Of a stretch of DNA of 64,000 nt, positions 52,727 through 60,954 are shown one piece after another. The notes under the pieces are model-generated. The model saw nothing but the letters and a program-made list of their open reading frames with translations. It ran no database searches and was not told the origin of the DNA. Positions within the stretch are counted from its first letter, which is position 1. Every line of letters begins with the position of its first letter. The translations under genes were made by a program, and so were the position numbers. This stretch comes from Natronoglomus mannanivorans. GTDB taxonomy: Archaea; Halobacteriota; Halobacteria; Halobacteriales; Natrialbaceae. Location: the NCBI GenBank assembly GCA_025517485.1, contig JAOPKB010000002.1, positions 124,001 through 188,000 on the forward strand. Direction: 5' to 3'.

Positions 52727-52840
52727 CGGGTTCCAAGAGTCGGTACCGTCGCCGCCGAATTCGATCCACCGATCGGGTGCAATGATCGGGCGAACCGGCC
52801 GATCTCGAGCGTTCACCGCCATCCCGCAAGATGGACAAGA

Positions 52841-52847
52841 TTTTAAG
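52841..52847 (+). promoter_or_regulatory. TATA box of the ribosomal operon
   Basis: TTTTAAG lies 26-32 bases before the rpl39e ATG at 52873, fitting a leaderless transcript for the operon. Confidence 0.5.
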
Positions 52848-52872
52848 CCAGCGTGGGCTACGTTGGCCCACT

Positions 52873-53025
52873 ATGGGTAAGAAATCGAAGGGCAAGAAGA
52901 AGCGACTTGCCAAACTCGAGAACCAGAACAGCCGCGTCCCAGCCTGGGTTATGCTCAAAACCGACATGAGCGTCCAGCGGAACCCGAAACGACGAAACTG
53001 GCGGCGCAGCAACACTGACGAGTAA
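52873..53025 (+). CDS. rpl39e: Large ribosomal subunit protein eL39
   Basis: A 50-aa basic protein of the 50S exit tunnel: [20 protein letters not shown] and [14 protein letters not shown] are the family motifs. It is first in a compact operon; rpl31e begins two bases after its stop. The upstream in-frame residues to 52831 are not part of the gene. Confidence 0.96.
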   Translation: MGKKSKGKKKRLAKLENQNSRVPAWVMLKTDMSVQRNPKRRNWRRSNTDE

Positions 53026-53027
53026 TC

Positions 53028-53306
53028 ATGAGCGCCAGTGATTTCGAAGAACGGATCGTAACCGTGCCACTCCGTGACGTCAAGACGGGTGCGAACCACG
53101 AGGCCGCTGACAGAGCGATGAAGATCGTTCGCCAGCATCTGGCCAAACACTTCGCGGTCGACGAGGACGCCGTCCGACTGGACCCCTCGATCAACGAGAC
53201 CGTCTGGTCGAACGGCCGATCCAACCCACCACGGAAGCTCCGCGTTCGCGCGGCCCGCTTCGACGAGGAGGGCGAACAGATCGTCGAAGCCGAAGTCGCA
53301 GACTAA
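53028..53306 (+). CDS. rpl31e: Large ribosomal subunit protein eL31
   Basis: A 92-aa 50S protein at the peptide exit. [34 protein letters not shown] and [22 protein letters not shown] are conserved. It follows rpl39e by two bases and precedes eif6 by 13 bases. Confidence 0.96.
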   Translation: MSASDFEERIVTVPLRDVKTGANHEAADRAMKIVRQHLAKHFAVDEDAVRLDPSINETVWSNGRSNPPRKLRVRAARFDEEGEQIVEAEVAD

Positions 53307-53319
53307 GAGACGAATTTAC

Positions 53320-53985
53320 GTGCTTCGTACTGCCTTCGCCGGATCGTCGTACGTCGGGGTCTTCGCACGCGCGACAGACTCGTGTGTGCTCATCCGCCCC
53401 GACACCGACGACGACGTGGTCGCCGATGTCGAAACCGAACTCGAGGTCTCCGCCCTGCAGACGACCGTCGGCGGCTCCTCGACCGTCGGCGCGCTCGTCG
53501 CCGGCAACGAGAACGGCGTGCTGGTCAGCAGCCGCATCCTCGAGTACGAACGCGAACGACTCGAGGAGGCGATCGAGTTGCCGATCGCCGAGTTGCCCGG
53601 GAGTATCAACGCTGCAGGAAACGTCGTCCTCGCAAACGACTACGGTGCGTTCGTCCACGCCGATCTGCCGCGGGAGGCAGTCTCGATCGTCAAAGAGACA
53701 CTCGGGGTCCCCGTCCAGCGCGGCGACCTCGCGGGTGTTCGAACGGTCGGGACGGCCGCCGTCGCCACCAACTCCGGGGTGCTCTGTCACCCGAAGGCGA
53801 CCGACGACGAACTCGACGTCCTCGAGGACGTCCTCGACGTTCGGGCCGACGTCGGGACGATCAACTACGGTGCGCCCCTGGTCGGATCGGGACTGATTGC
53901 CACCGACGACGGCTACATCGTCGGCGAGCAGACGACTGGGCCAGAGCTGGGACGGATCGAAGACGCACTGGACTACATCGACTGA
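53320..53985 (+). CDS. eif6: Translation initiation factor 6 (aIF-6)
   Basis: A 221-aa pentein-fold anti-association factor that binds the 50S subunit and blocks early joining with 30S. The internal pseudosymmetry is visible: [58 protein letters not shown] and [22 protein letters not shown]. The start is GTG at 53320. It is in the usual place after rpl31e. Confidence 0.95.
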   Translation: MLRTAFAGSSYVGVFARATDSCVLIRPDTDDDVVADVETELEVSALQTTVGGSSTVGALVAGNENGVLVSSRILEYERERLEEAIELPIAELPGSINAAGNVVLANDYGAFVHADLPREAVSIVKETLGVPVQRGDLAGVRTVGTAAVATNSGVLCHPKATDDELDVLEDVLDVRADVGTINYGAPLVGSGLIATDDGYIVGEQTTGPELGRIEDALDYID

Positions 53986-54114
53986 TTCCTGCCTCGTCTC
54001 TTCATTTCGATCGAATCGACTCGACGTGCCAGCCGCGGCTGTGGAAGCATTTCGGGTTGCGGGTCGTCGTTCGGGAAGGGAAGATTCTTCCGACTGCCGA
54101 CCGGAGTGGGAGCT

Positions 54115-54291
54115 ATGAGTCAGTTTACGGTCAGTGGTCGGTTCAAGAATCGGGACGGCTACTCGCCGTTCGAGACGACAGTCGACGCACCGAACGAGAA
54201 CGTCGCCGAAGAACGCGTCCTCTCGGAGTTCGGGAGTCGCCACGGCGTCAAACGAACGGAAATCGAACTCGAGGAGGTCACAGGCCAATGA
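54115..54291 (+). CDS. rplX: Large ribosomal subunit protein LX (eL20-like)
   Basis: A 58-aa 50S protein: SQFTVSGRFKNRDGYSPFE and EERVLSEFGSRHGVKRTEIE match the LX/eL20 family. The ATG at 54115 is chosen; an upstream in-frame ATG adds three residues. It overlaps pfdA by four bases (ATGA). Confidence 0.92.
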   Translation: MSQFTVSGRFKNRDGYSPFETTVDAPNENVAEERVLSEFGSRHGVKRTEIELEEVTGQ

Positions 54292-54752
54292 GTGGACAAC
54301 AGGAACTGCAGGCGCTCTCCCAGCAGCTTCAGGAGATCGAAGGCGAGATCGAACAGCTCGAGGCGAACGTCGAGTCCATCCGCCAAGAGCAAAGCGACGC
54401 CAACGAAGCGATCTCCGCGATCGAGACGCTCGAGACCGACTCGGTCGTGCAGGTTCCCCTCGGCGGCGGCGCCTACGTCCGCGCGACCATCGACGACATC
54501 GACGAGATCATCGTCGAACTCGGTGCGGACTACGCCGCGGAGTTCGAACAGGAGGGTGCGATCGACGCCCTCGAGAACAAGCAAGACCGTCTCGACGACC
54601 GAATCGACGAGGTCAACGACCAGATCTCCGAACTCGAAGCCGAGAGTTCCCAGATCGAACAGCGAGCCCAGCAGATGCAACAACAGCAGATGCAACAGCA
54701 GATGCAGCAGATGCAAGGCCAGCAGGGTCAGGGCCCGGGCCCCGACCAGTAA
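54288..54752 (+). CDS. pfdA: Prefoldin alpha subunit
   Basis: A 154-aa hexameric chaperone subunit. Two coiled-coil arms (LSQQLQEIEGEIEQLEANV and the ENKQDRLDDRIDEVNDQI region) flank the beta hairpin VVQVPLGGGAYVRATIDD. The C-terminal tail is a Gln/Met repeat (QQMQQQQMQQQ). It hands unfolded proteins to the thermosome. It is translationally coupled to rplX. Confidence 0.95.
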   Translation: MSGQQELQALSQQLQEIEGEIEQLEANVESIRQEQSDANEAISAIETLETDSVVQVPLGGGAYVRATIDDIDEIIVELGADYAAEFEQEGAIDALENKQDRLDDRIDEVNDQISELEAESSQIEQRAQQMQQQQMQQQMQQMQGQQGQGPGPDQ

Positions 54753-54767
54753 CGCCGGAGCGTTTTC

Positions 54768-56204
54768 ATGTTCGATAGCTTAAAAGACAAGCTGGGGAGC
54801 TTCCGCAAAGACGTCGAAGAGACCGCCGAGGAGAAGGCGGAACCGGTCGACGAAGAGGAGTTGGACGACGACGAAGTACTGGCAGACGACGGTTCGGTCA
54901 CCGAGCCCGAAACCGACGCCGACGGGCCGGACTACGGGTTCGAAGCCGACGCTGACGCGACCGAAGACGCTGCGAACGCGAGTGCAGACGTCGAGACAGA
55001 CACGGCGTCGGAGCCGGCTCCCGACTCCGCGCCAGCACCGCATCCAGATCCCGAGTCCGAATCCGAACCGACGCCAGCAGCGGCGTCCCAGCCGGAATCG
55101 ACACCCGACGACTCCGCGCCCTCGGTCGACGCTGCTGTCGGCGGTGAGGAGACCGAACTCGAGGACGGAGACGTCGAGACGGACGCTGAATCCGAATCCG
55201 AATCCGAATCCGAATCCGAATCCGAACTCGAACTCGAGGAAGACAGTGACGAATCGGAGGCGGACACGGACACGGACGCGGACGACGACGGCTCGAACTC
55301 GAGTTCGACCGGCTTCGGCCGCAAGGCGAAGTCGCTCGTCCGCGGGAAGTTCGTCATCGAGGAGGAAGACCTCGAGGAACCGCTCGAGGAACTCGAGCTC
55401 GCCTTGCTCTCGAGTGACGTCGAGATGGGCGTCGCCGAGGAGATCCTCGACAACATCCGGGACGAACTCGTCGGCGAGACCCGGAAGTTCACCGAGTCCA
55501 CCGGCGGCGTCGTCGAGGAGGCGCTCAAGGAAGCGATCCGCGACGTGATCAGCGTCGGCCAGTTCGACTTCGACGAGCGCGTCGCCATCGCCGACAAGCC
55601 GCTGGTGATCATCTTCACCGGCGTCAACGGCGTCGGCAAGACCACCTCGATCGCCAAACTGAGCCGCTACCTCGAGGAGCGTGGCTTCTCGAGCGTGATG
55701 GCCAACGGCGACACGTATCGTGCGGGGGCCAACGAACAGATCCGCGAGCACGCCGAGGCGCTGGATACCAAGCTGATCGCCCACGAACAGGGCGGCGATC
55801 CTGCAGCGGTGCTCTACGACGCCGTCGAGTACGCCGAGGCGAACGACGTCGACGTCGTCCTCGGGGACACCGCGGGACGGCTCCACACCGACGAGGGGCT
55901 GATGGACCAACTCGAGAAGATCGACCGCGTCGTCGACCCCGACATGGCGATCTTCGTCGACGAGGCGGTCGCAGGACAGGACGCCGTCAACCGCGCCCGC
56001 GAGTTCAACGAGGCCGCGCCGTTCGACGGCGCCATCCTGACGAAGGCCGACGCCGACTCCAACGGCGGCGCCGCGATTTCCGTCGCCCAGGTCACCGGAC
56101 AGCCGATCCTCTTTCTGGGGGTCGGACAGGGTTACGACGACATCGAGCGGTTCGATCCCGACCGGATGGTCGATCGGTTGCTCGAGGAAGAGGACGAGGA
56201 GTAA
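54768..56204 (+). CDS. ftsY: Signal recognition particle receptor FtsY
   Basis: A 478-aa SRP receptor GTPase. An acidic, low-complexity N-terminal part (about 15-185) with Ser-Glu repeats targets the membrane or is a halophile linker. The NG domain follows: N helices SVGQFDFDERVAIAD, G1 G-V-N-G-V-G-K-T-T (starting at residue 285), DTAGRLHTDEGLMDQLEK, and G4 LTKADADSNGG. It meets Ffh at the membrane. It closes the ribosomal/prefoldin operon. Confidence 0.96.
   Translation: MFDSLKDKLGSFRKDVEETAEEKAEPVDEEELDDDEVLADDGSVTEPETDADGPDYGFEADADATEDAANASADVETDTASEPAPDSAPAPHPDPESESEPTPAAASQPESTPDDSAPSVDAAVGGEETELEDGDVETDAESESESESESESELELEEDSDESEADTDTDADDDGSNSSSTGFGRKAKSLVRGKFVIEEEDLEEPLEELELALLSSDVEMGVAEEILDNIRDELVGETRKFTESTGGVVEEALKEAIRDVISVGQFDFDERVAIADKPLVIIFTGVNGVGKTTSIAKLSRYLEERGFSSVMANGDTYRAGANEQIREHAEALDTKLIAHEQGGDPAAVLYDAVEYAEANDVDVVLGDTAGRLHTDEGLMDQLEKIDRVVDPDMAIFVDEAVAGQDAVNRAREFNEAAPFDGAILTKADADSNGGAAISVAQVTGQPILFLGVGQGYDDIERFDPDRMVDRLLEEEDEE
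55188..55226 (+). repeat. GAATCC hexamer repeat coding Ser-Glu tract in ftsY
   Basis: Thirteen alternating codons GAA/TCC (39 bases) giving Glu-Ser repeats in the acidic linker of FtsY. The 6-bp unit keeps the reading frame, so copy number could vary between strains without breaking the protein. Confidence 0.8.
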
Positions 56205-56443
56205 CGGGTACCGATACGGATACGCTTCCACTTCCGCTTCCGGTTCTCGCAGCGGTTTTTCGATCGATCGTTGGAACTGCTATTGCGATACCCTATTCGA
56301 CGTCGAGGCGAGAGGCGAGAGGCGAGAGACAAAAGACGAGAAATCGACGCACAACGCTCGAGAGTACTACCAGCGGCCGTTCGTGACAGCCATCCACGAC
56401 TGACGTCGTGGGATTTCACCCCGGTTCCGTGTACCGTCGGTCC

Positions 56444-57784
56444 TCACGACGTCGGTGCACCGAGAGCAGAGACGTATCCGTCGGTGAACGGCACGTAAAC
56501 CAGATCGTGAGCCGAGAGTATCCGTGAATCCAGTTCGTCTATCGTATCGCCCGTGGAGTCCTCACGGAGATCGAGCGACCACCGTCGCTCGCCGTCGAGA
56601 TCGAAACCGGTGACCGTCGTTCCCGATGCACCGACGAGGCCGTCGGCGACGCCGACGAGCGATCCGTGGACTGGAGCGTCCTCGAGACGCCACCGTTCGG
56701 TGCCGTCGGCGGAGTCGATGGCGACCAGCACGTTTCCAGCGCCGACGTAGATCGTCCCCTCCCGACGGACGAGCGGGCCCAGTGGCCGAACCGACGCCTC
56801 GGAATCGAGCGACCACAGGACCGAACCGTCTTCTCTCGAGAGCGCGGAGAGTCGCCCGCCTACAGAAACGTAGAGCCGGTCGCCGTCGACGGCGAGGTGG
56901 TCGTCGCGCCCGTCGCGTGTTGTCTCGCCGGTCTCGAGCGTCCGTTCCCAACGCACCGTTCCGCCGTCACTCTCGAGCGCGACGATTCGACCGTCGTCGA
57001 GACGCGTGTACACGACGCCGTCGGCGCACGCGTTTCCTGCCGGGATCGCGGTCCCGAAGCGATGGTGCCATCGTTCGGAGCCGCCGTGGGAGAACGCGTA
57101 CAGCGCGTTGACCGGGGGTTCGCCGTCGCTCGAGGTTTCACGTCCGAAGGCGAGGGAGACGCCGTTCGCGTCGGTGACCGGCGCCCGGTATTCCGTGCCC
57201 GGAACCGAGACCTGCCAGTCGACCGTTCCGCCGTCTCTCTCGAGTGCGGCGAGCAGTACCACCTCGTACTGTCGGGAGTGGCCGGTGACGTAGATCGTGT
57301 CGCCGTCGCGCGTGAGTCCGCCGACGGTGTCCCAAGTTCTGGCTCTGGGTCTCCCACTGGTGTCGGCGGCGCTAGTGTCGCCGTCACCGCCGGTCGGAAT
57401 CTCGAGGACGGTCGTCCACTCCTGCGTTCCGGTTTCCCCCTCGAGTGCCGTCACCACACCCTGTGGCCCGTCGTCGGTCGGCCGCTGGTGACCGACGTAG
57501 AGGTGACGGTCGTCCGTCACGGGGACGGCCCGCGGGTCGATCGACCCGTCGAGAGACCGGCACCAGGCGCCGTCGACATCTCCCGTCGGCAGCCGTGATT
57601 CGGGGTTGTGCCCGCTTCCGGCGGAATCGTACCGGTTCGCCTCCCACGGCCCGTGCGGCCGAAACCCCTCGGCGTACGCCGGTCGGTCGAACTCGGTTGG
57701 CGAGTCGGACGGCGACCGGGTCGTGTCCAGACAGCCGCCGCTCAACGCCACCCCCAGCGTGGCGAGCACCCCCCGGCGATTCAT
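56444..57784 (-). CDS. Tat-exported PQQ-type beta-propeller lipoprotein, second copy
   Basis: A 446-aa lipoprotein: M-N-R-R-G-V-L, a Tat signal, then the lipobox L-S-G-G-C-L-D. Blades include GVVTALEGETGTQEWTTV, VVLLAALERDGGTVDWQVSV, GRIVALESDGGTVRWERT and VLVAIDSADGTERWRLE. It shares layout with 11784-13088 and 40146-41222 but not close sequence. Its 3' end faces ftsY. The ligand is not known. Confidence 0.82.
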   Translation of the reverse strand: MNRRGVLATLGVALSGGCLDTTRSPSDSPTEFDRPAYAEGFRPHGPWEANRYDSAGSGHNPESRLPTGDVDGAWCRSLDGSIDPRAVPVTDDRHLYVGHQRPTDDGPQGVVTALEGETGTQEWTTVLEIPTGGDGDTSAADTSGRPRARTWDTVGGLTRDGDTIYVTGHSRQYEVVLLAALERDGGTVDWQVSVPGTEYRAPVTDANGVSLAFGRETSSDGEPPVNALYAFSHGGSERWHHRFGTAIPAGNACADGVVYTRLDDGRIVALESDGGTVRWERTLETGETTRDGRDDHLAVDGDRLYVSVGGRLSALSREDGSVLWSLDSEASVRPLGPLVRREGTIYVGAGNVLVAIDSADGTERWRLEDAPVHGSLVGVADGLVGASGTTVTGFDLDGERRWSLDLREDSTGDTIDELDSRILSAHDLVYVPFTDGYVSALGAPTS

Positions 57785-57977
57785 ACTATCACAGTGACGT
57801 GTAATGTAGAAAAGTATTTCCATCGAGAATGTCGTGTCGTCCGAGTCGGAATCGGATATCAGGCGCTCCCGATGCGTTCTGCGAGCGACACCGGACCGGG
57901 GGTTCGCGGACGTTCACCGACACCTCGAGTCCCGGCGGTGTCACCTTCTTGTGGCTGGTTGTGGTACCACCCCTGCT

Positions 57978-58832
57978 ATGACAGCAGACACAGTGCTCGT
58001 CGTCGGTTCGACCGGAACGCAGGGTGGTGCAGTCGCCCGGAACCTCCTCGAGCGCGACGTCGAGGTGCTCGCGTTGACCCGAGACACAGACAAGCCGGAA
58101 GCCCACCAACTCGCCGAACGAGGGGCCGAGATCGTCGAGGGTGATATCAGCGAGAAGAATGCGATCGAACCGCTGATCGAGAACGCCGACGGCGTCTTCT
58201 GCGTGACCAACTTCTGGGAGCACGGCTACGAGGACGAGGTCGAACAGGGGACCAACGTCGCCGAACTGGCCGCCGAGGTCGGCGTCGATCACTTCGTCTT
58301 CTCCTCGGTCGGCGGCGCCGAACGCGACACCGGCATCTCGCACTTCGACTCGAAGTGGGAGATCGAAGAGCGAATCCGCGACCTCGAGTTGCCCGCGACG
58401 GTCGTCCGACCTGTGTTCTTCATGCAGAACCTCGAGGGCTTTCGCGAGTCGATCGAGGAGGGGACGCTCGCGATGGGACTCGAACCACGAGAGCCGTTGC
58501 AGATGCTCGATATCGACAACATGGGTGCGTTCGTCGCGAACGCGTTTCAGGATCCGGATCGGTATCTCGACGAGGCCTACGAACTCGCGAGCGACGAACT
58601 CACACTTCGCTCGATGGCGGTCCGGTTCGCCGACGCTCTCGGCACTGAAGTCCGCGCCCAGAACCTCTCGATCGACGACGTCGAGGAGCACCAGGGAGAG
58701 GAGTACGCCGACATGTTCGCGTGGTTCAACGACTACGGCTACGAGTCGCCGATCGCCGACCTGCAGGCCGACCACCACGTCGTCTTCTCGCGACTCGAGG
58801 AGTACCTCGCCCGGGAGTGGTCGGGTACGTAG
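57978..58832 (+). CDS. NmrA-like NAD(P)-binding protein
   Basis: A 284-aa Rossmann-fold atypical short-chain dehydrogenase. The nucleotide loop is V-G-S-T-G-T-Q-G-G-A-V, and the fold includes EIVEGDISEKNAIEPLIENADGVF and VDHFVFSSVGGAERDTGISHF. NmrA-type proteins may sense NADPH/NADP ratio or reduce quinone-like substrates. The ATG at 57978 is the family start. It lies upstream of the nitrite reductase cluster but with a 0.4 kb gap, so they may not be linked. Confidence 0.85.
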   Translation: MTADTVLVVGSTGTQGGAVARNLLERDVEVLALTRDTDKPEAHQLAERGAEIVEGDISEKNAIEPLIENADGVFCVTNFWEHGYEDEVEQGTNVAELAAEVGVDHFVFSSVGGAERDTGISHFDSKWEIEERIRDLELPATVVRPVFFMQNLEGFRESIEEGTLAMGLEPREPLQMLDIDNMGAFVANAFQDPDRYLDEAYELASDELTLRSMAVRFADALGTEVRAQNLSIDDVEEHQGEEYADMFAWFNDYGYESPIADLQADHHVVFSRLEEYLAREWSGT

Positions 58833-59253
58833 TCGGACTCCCCACTATCGGCAACATTGACCTGTTGTTGTGTCACAGCCGACGACCTCTCGTCTCTCGC
58901 GGGTGCTCCCGTACCCGGTTCGAGAGTCGTCGTTCAAAAAAGCCCGCCATATTGCGGCAAACGGTGCCGGTGTGTCCCAGCGTCGTCAGTGTTCGCCTGA
59001 TTGCGCGTGTGTATAGGGTCGGGATCACACTAGCGGTGTAAGAATGAACGCACCGACCGTGCAGATCGCTCGCTCGCGATCGTTCGAATCGACCGATTCC
59101 AAAAGAGCCATCCGTAATGGGAGGGGAGCGAAGGCATGAACGAAGGCGACACGAACGTGTTCGGACGGGCCGCGCTCTCGGTCTCGAGGTGGTTTACATG
59201 AACAACGAAAGAGCACGCTCTTTCGAGCACACACGAACCACGAGGTGGTTTGC
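58833..59253. other. Leader/intergenic region upstream of the siroheme reductase
   Basis: About 420 bases. Near 59010 a GTGTGTATAGGGTCG contains a possible TATA piece. Close to the reductase it carries a short uORF (59198-59257), a palindrome and a doubled ribosome-binding-like element (GAGGTGGTTT). No other gene is seen. Confidence 0.5.
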
Positions 59254-59257
59254 GTGA
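59198..59257 (+). CDS. Possible 19-residue upstream ORF before the siroheme reductase
   Basis: ATG at 59198 opens a 19-codon reading frame (MNNERARSFEHTRTTRWFA) whose TGA (59255-59257) overlaps the reductase GTG (59254). Each start is preceded by the same CGAGGTGGTTT element. The layout suggests a translationally coupled leader peptide that may control the reductase. It is short and unproven. Confidence 0.35.
   Translation: MNNERARSFEHTRTTRWFA
59207..59224. promoter_or_regulatory. 18-base palindrome in the leader
   Basis: GAAAGAGC-AC-GCTCTTTC, a perfect 8-bp inverted repeat with a two-base centre. It could fold in RNA or bind a dimeric regulator. It lies inside the uORF, about 30 bases before the reductase start. 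Confidence 0.5.
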
Positions 59258-60954
59258 ATACAGTCGAACAACACAAACAGGAGAAACACCCCCTCGACGT
59301 CATCGAGGACCTCAGGGAGTACGCCGACGAAGGGCTCTCCTTCGAGGAGATCGAGGAACGCGCCGGCGGCGGCGAGTGGGAGCGCCTGAAGTGGGCCGGG
59401 ATGTACACCCAGAAACAGGAGGACTTCTTCATGGTCCGGACGAAGGTCCCCGGCGGCTATCTCACGCCCGAGCAGGCCGAAGTGATCGGCGAGTGCGCCG
59501 ACGACTACGCGACCGCACCGCCCGAACACGGTGGCGAGGAACAAAACGAACTATGGGGCGACGCCTACCTCGACATCACGACCCGACAGGACATCCAGAA
59601 ACACTGGATCCGCGTCGAGGACGTTCCGGAACTCTGGCAGCGCTACCAGGACGTCGGCCTGACGACGATTCAGGGCTGTGGTGACTCCGCGCGAAACGTG
59701 CTAGGCTGCCCGGCGGCGGGTCTCGACGACCACGAGTGTTTCAACGCTCAGCCGGTCATCGACGCGGTCTCGGACTTTTTCACCGAGAATCGGGAGTACG
59801 CCAACCTCCCCCGCAAATTCAAGATGACGATCACGGGCTGTACGCACGACTGCGCTCAGTCCCAGATCAACGACGTCGGACTCGTCCCCGCCAAGAAGGA
59901 AATCGACGGGGAGTGGCTCTACGGCTTCCACGCCCGCCTCGGCGGTGGGCTCTCGGACGGCCCGCGGATGGCGTCGAACATCGACGTCTTCATCCAGCCG
60001 GAACACGCCGTCGAGTTCTGCCGCGCCGTCGCCCAGACGTTCAAGGAGATCGGCGACCGGCACAACCGTGGCGTCTGCCGCATGCGCTATCTCGTCCAGC
60101 AGGTCGGCCCGGAGAAATTCGAGGAAGCGATCCGCGACCGCTGTACCGTCGACCTCCCCCAGCGCGGGCAGGGACTGACGACCGGCTACAAGGGCGACCA
60201 CGTCGGCGTCCACGACCAGAAACAGGACGGACTGCAGTACGTTGGCTTCAACGTCATCGCCGGACGCATGGGCGGCGACGAGTTCGCCGAGGCCGCCCGC
60301 GCGGCCAAGAAGTACGGGACCGAGGAGTCCTCGATCCGCCTCGCGACGGACCAGAACTTCCTCATCACGCACGTTCCCGAGGAGAACGTCGACGACCTCC
60401 TCGCGGAGCCGTTCGCCCAGGAGTACAGCCCGAATCCCGGCGCATTTTCCCGCGGTGCCGTGGGCTGTACGGGCAACGAGTTCTGTAACTACGCGATCAT
60501 CGAGACCAAAAAGCGCACCAAACGCTGGGCGCGCGAACTCGACGAGCGCATCGACGTCCCCGACGACGTCGACGTCATCCGGATGCACATGTCCGGCTGT
60601 TCCGCCTCCTGTGCACAGCCACAGATCGCCGACATCGGCTTCCGCGGCGAGACGGTCAAACTCGAGGACGAAAACAGCACCAACGCGGAGGGAGACAACA
60701 TCGTCGAAGGGATGGACTTCGGCCTCGGCGGTGCCCTGGGCGCGGACAACGAGTTCCTCGACTGGGTCGAGACCGCCGTTCCGGCCGACGCCGTGATTCC
60801 GGCCTTAGAGCGCCTGTTCGAGGTCTTCGCCGAGGAGAAACGCGACGACGAACCGTTCTACGCGTGGTGTCGCCGGGTCGACAACGGTCGGCTTCGGGAG
60901 ATCATGCAACAGGCCGATGCCCCGGTCGCTCGAGGTGTTGCCCATGGGGACTGA
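59254..60954 (+). CDS. Siroheme nitrite/sulfite reductase
   Basis: A 566-aa reductase with the siroheme-4Fe-4S site: Cys405 (GCTGNEFC), Cys411, Cys449 and Cys453 (MSGCSASC), in the C-x5-C ... C-x3-C pattern. The double ferredoxin-like domains are marked by TIQGCGDSARNVLGCPAAG and KFKMTITGCTHDCAQSQIND. It reduces nitrite to ammonia or sulfite to sulfide, in six electrons; motifs do not decide which. The GTG start at 59254 follows GAGGTGG. Its stop lies 11 bases inside the start of the FrhB-type gene, implying one functional unit. Confidence 0.9.
   Translation: MNTVEQHKQEKHPLDVIEDLREYADEGLSFEEIEERAGGGEWERLKWAGMYTQKQEDFFMVRTKVPGGYLTPEQAEVIGECADDYATAPPEHGGEEQNELWGDAYLDITTRQDIQKHWIRVEDVPELWQRYQDVGLTTIQGCGDSARNVLGCPAAGLDDHECFNAQPVIDAVSDFFTENREYANLPRKFKMTITGCTHDCAQSQINDVGLVPAKKEIDGEWLYGFHARLGGGLSDGPRMASNIDVFIQPEHAVEFCRAVAQTFKEIGDRHNRGVCRMRYLVQQVGPEKFEEAIRDRCTVDLPQRGQGLTTGYKGDHVGVHDQKQDGLQYVGFNVIAGRMGGDEFAEAARAAKKYGTEESSIRLATDQNFLITHVPEENVDDLLAEPFAQEYSPNPGAFSRGAVGCTGNEFCNYAIIETKKRTKRWARELDERIDVPDDVDVIRMHMSGCSASCAQPQIADIGFRGETVKLEDENSTNAEGDNIVEGMDFGLGGALGADNEFLDWVETAVPADAVIPALERLFEVFAEEKRDDEPFYAWCRRVDNGRLREIMQQADAPVARGVAHGD

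Noticed and set aside
55188..55226. CRISPR-like repeat
   Set aside because: The unit is only 6 bp with no spacers, within a coding region; it is a simple sequence repeat.
54780..56231. Long - strand reading frame of 483 aa
   Set aside because: It is the shadow of ftsY; the Gly/Phe repeats arise from the GAATCC repeat read backwards.
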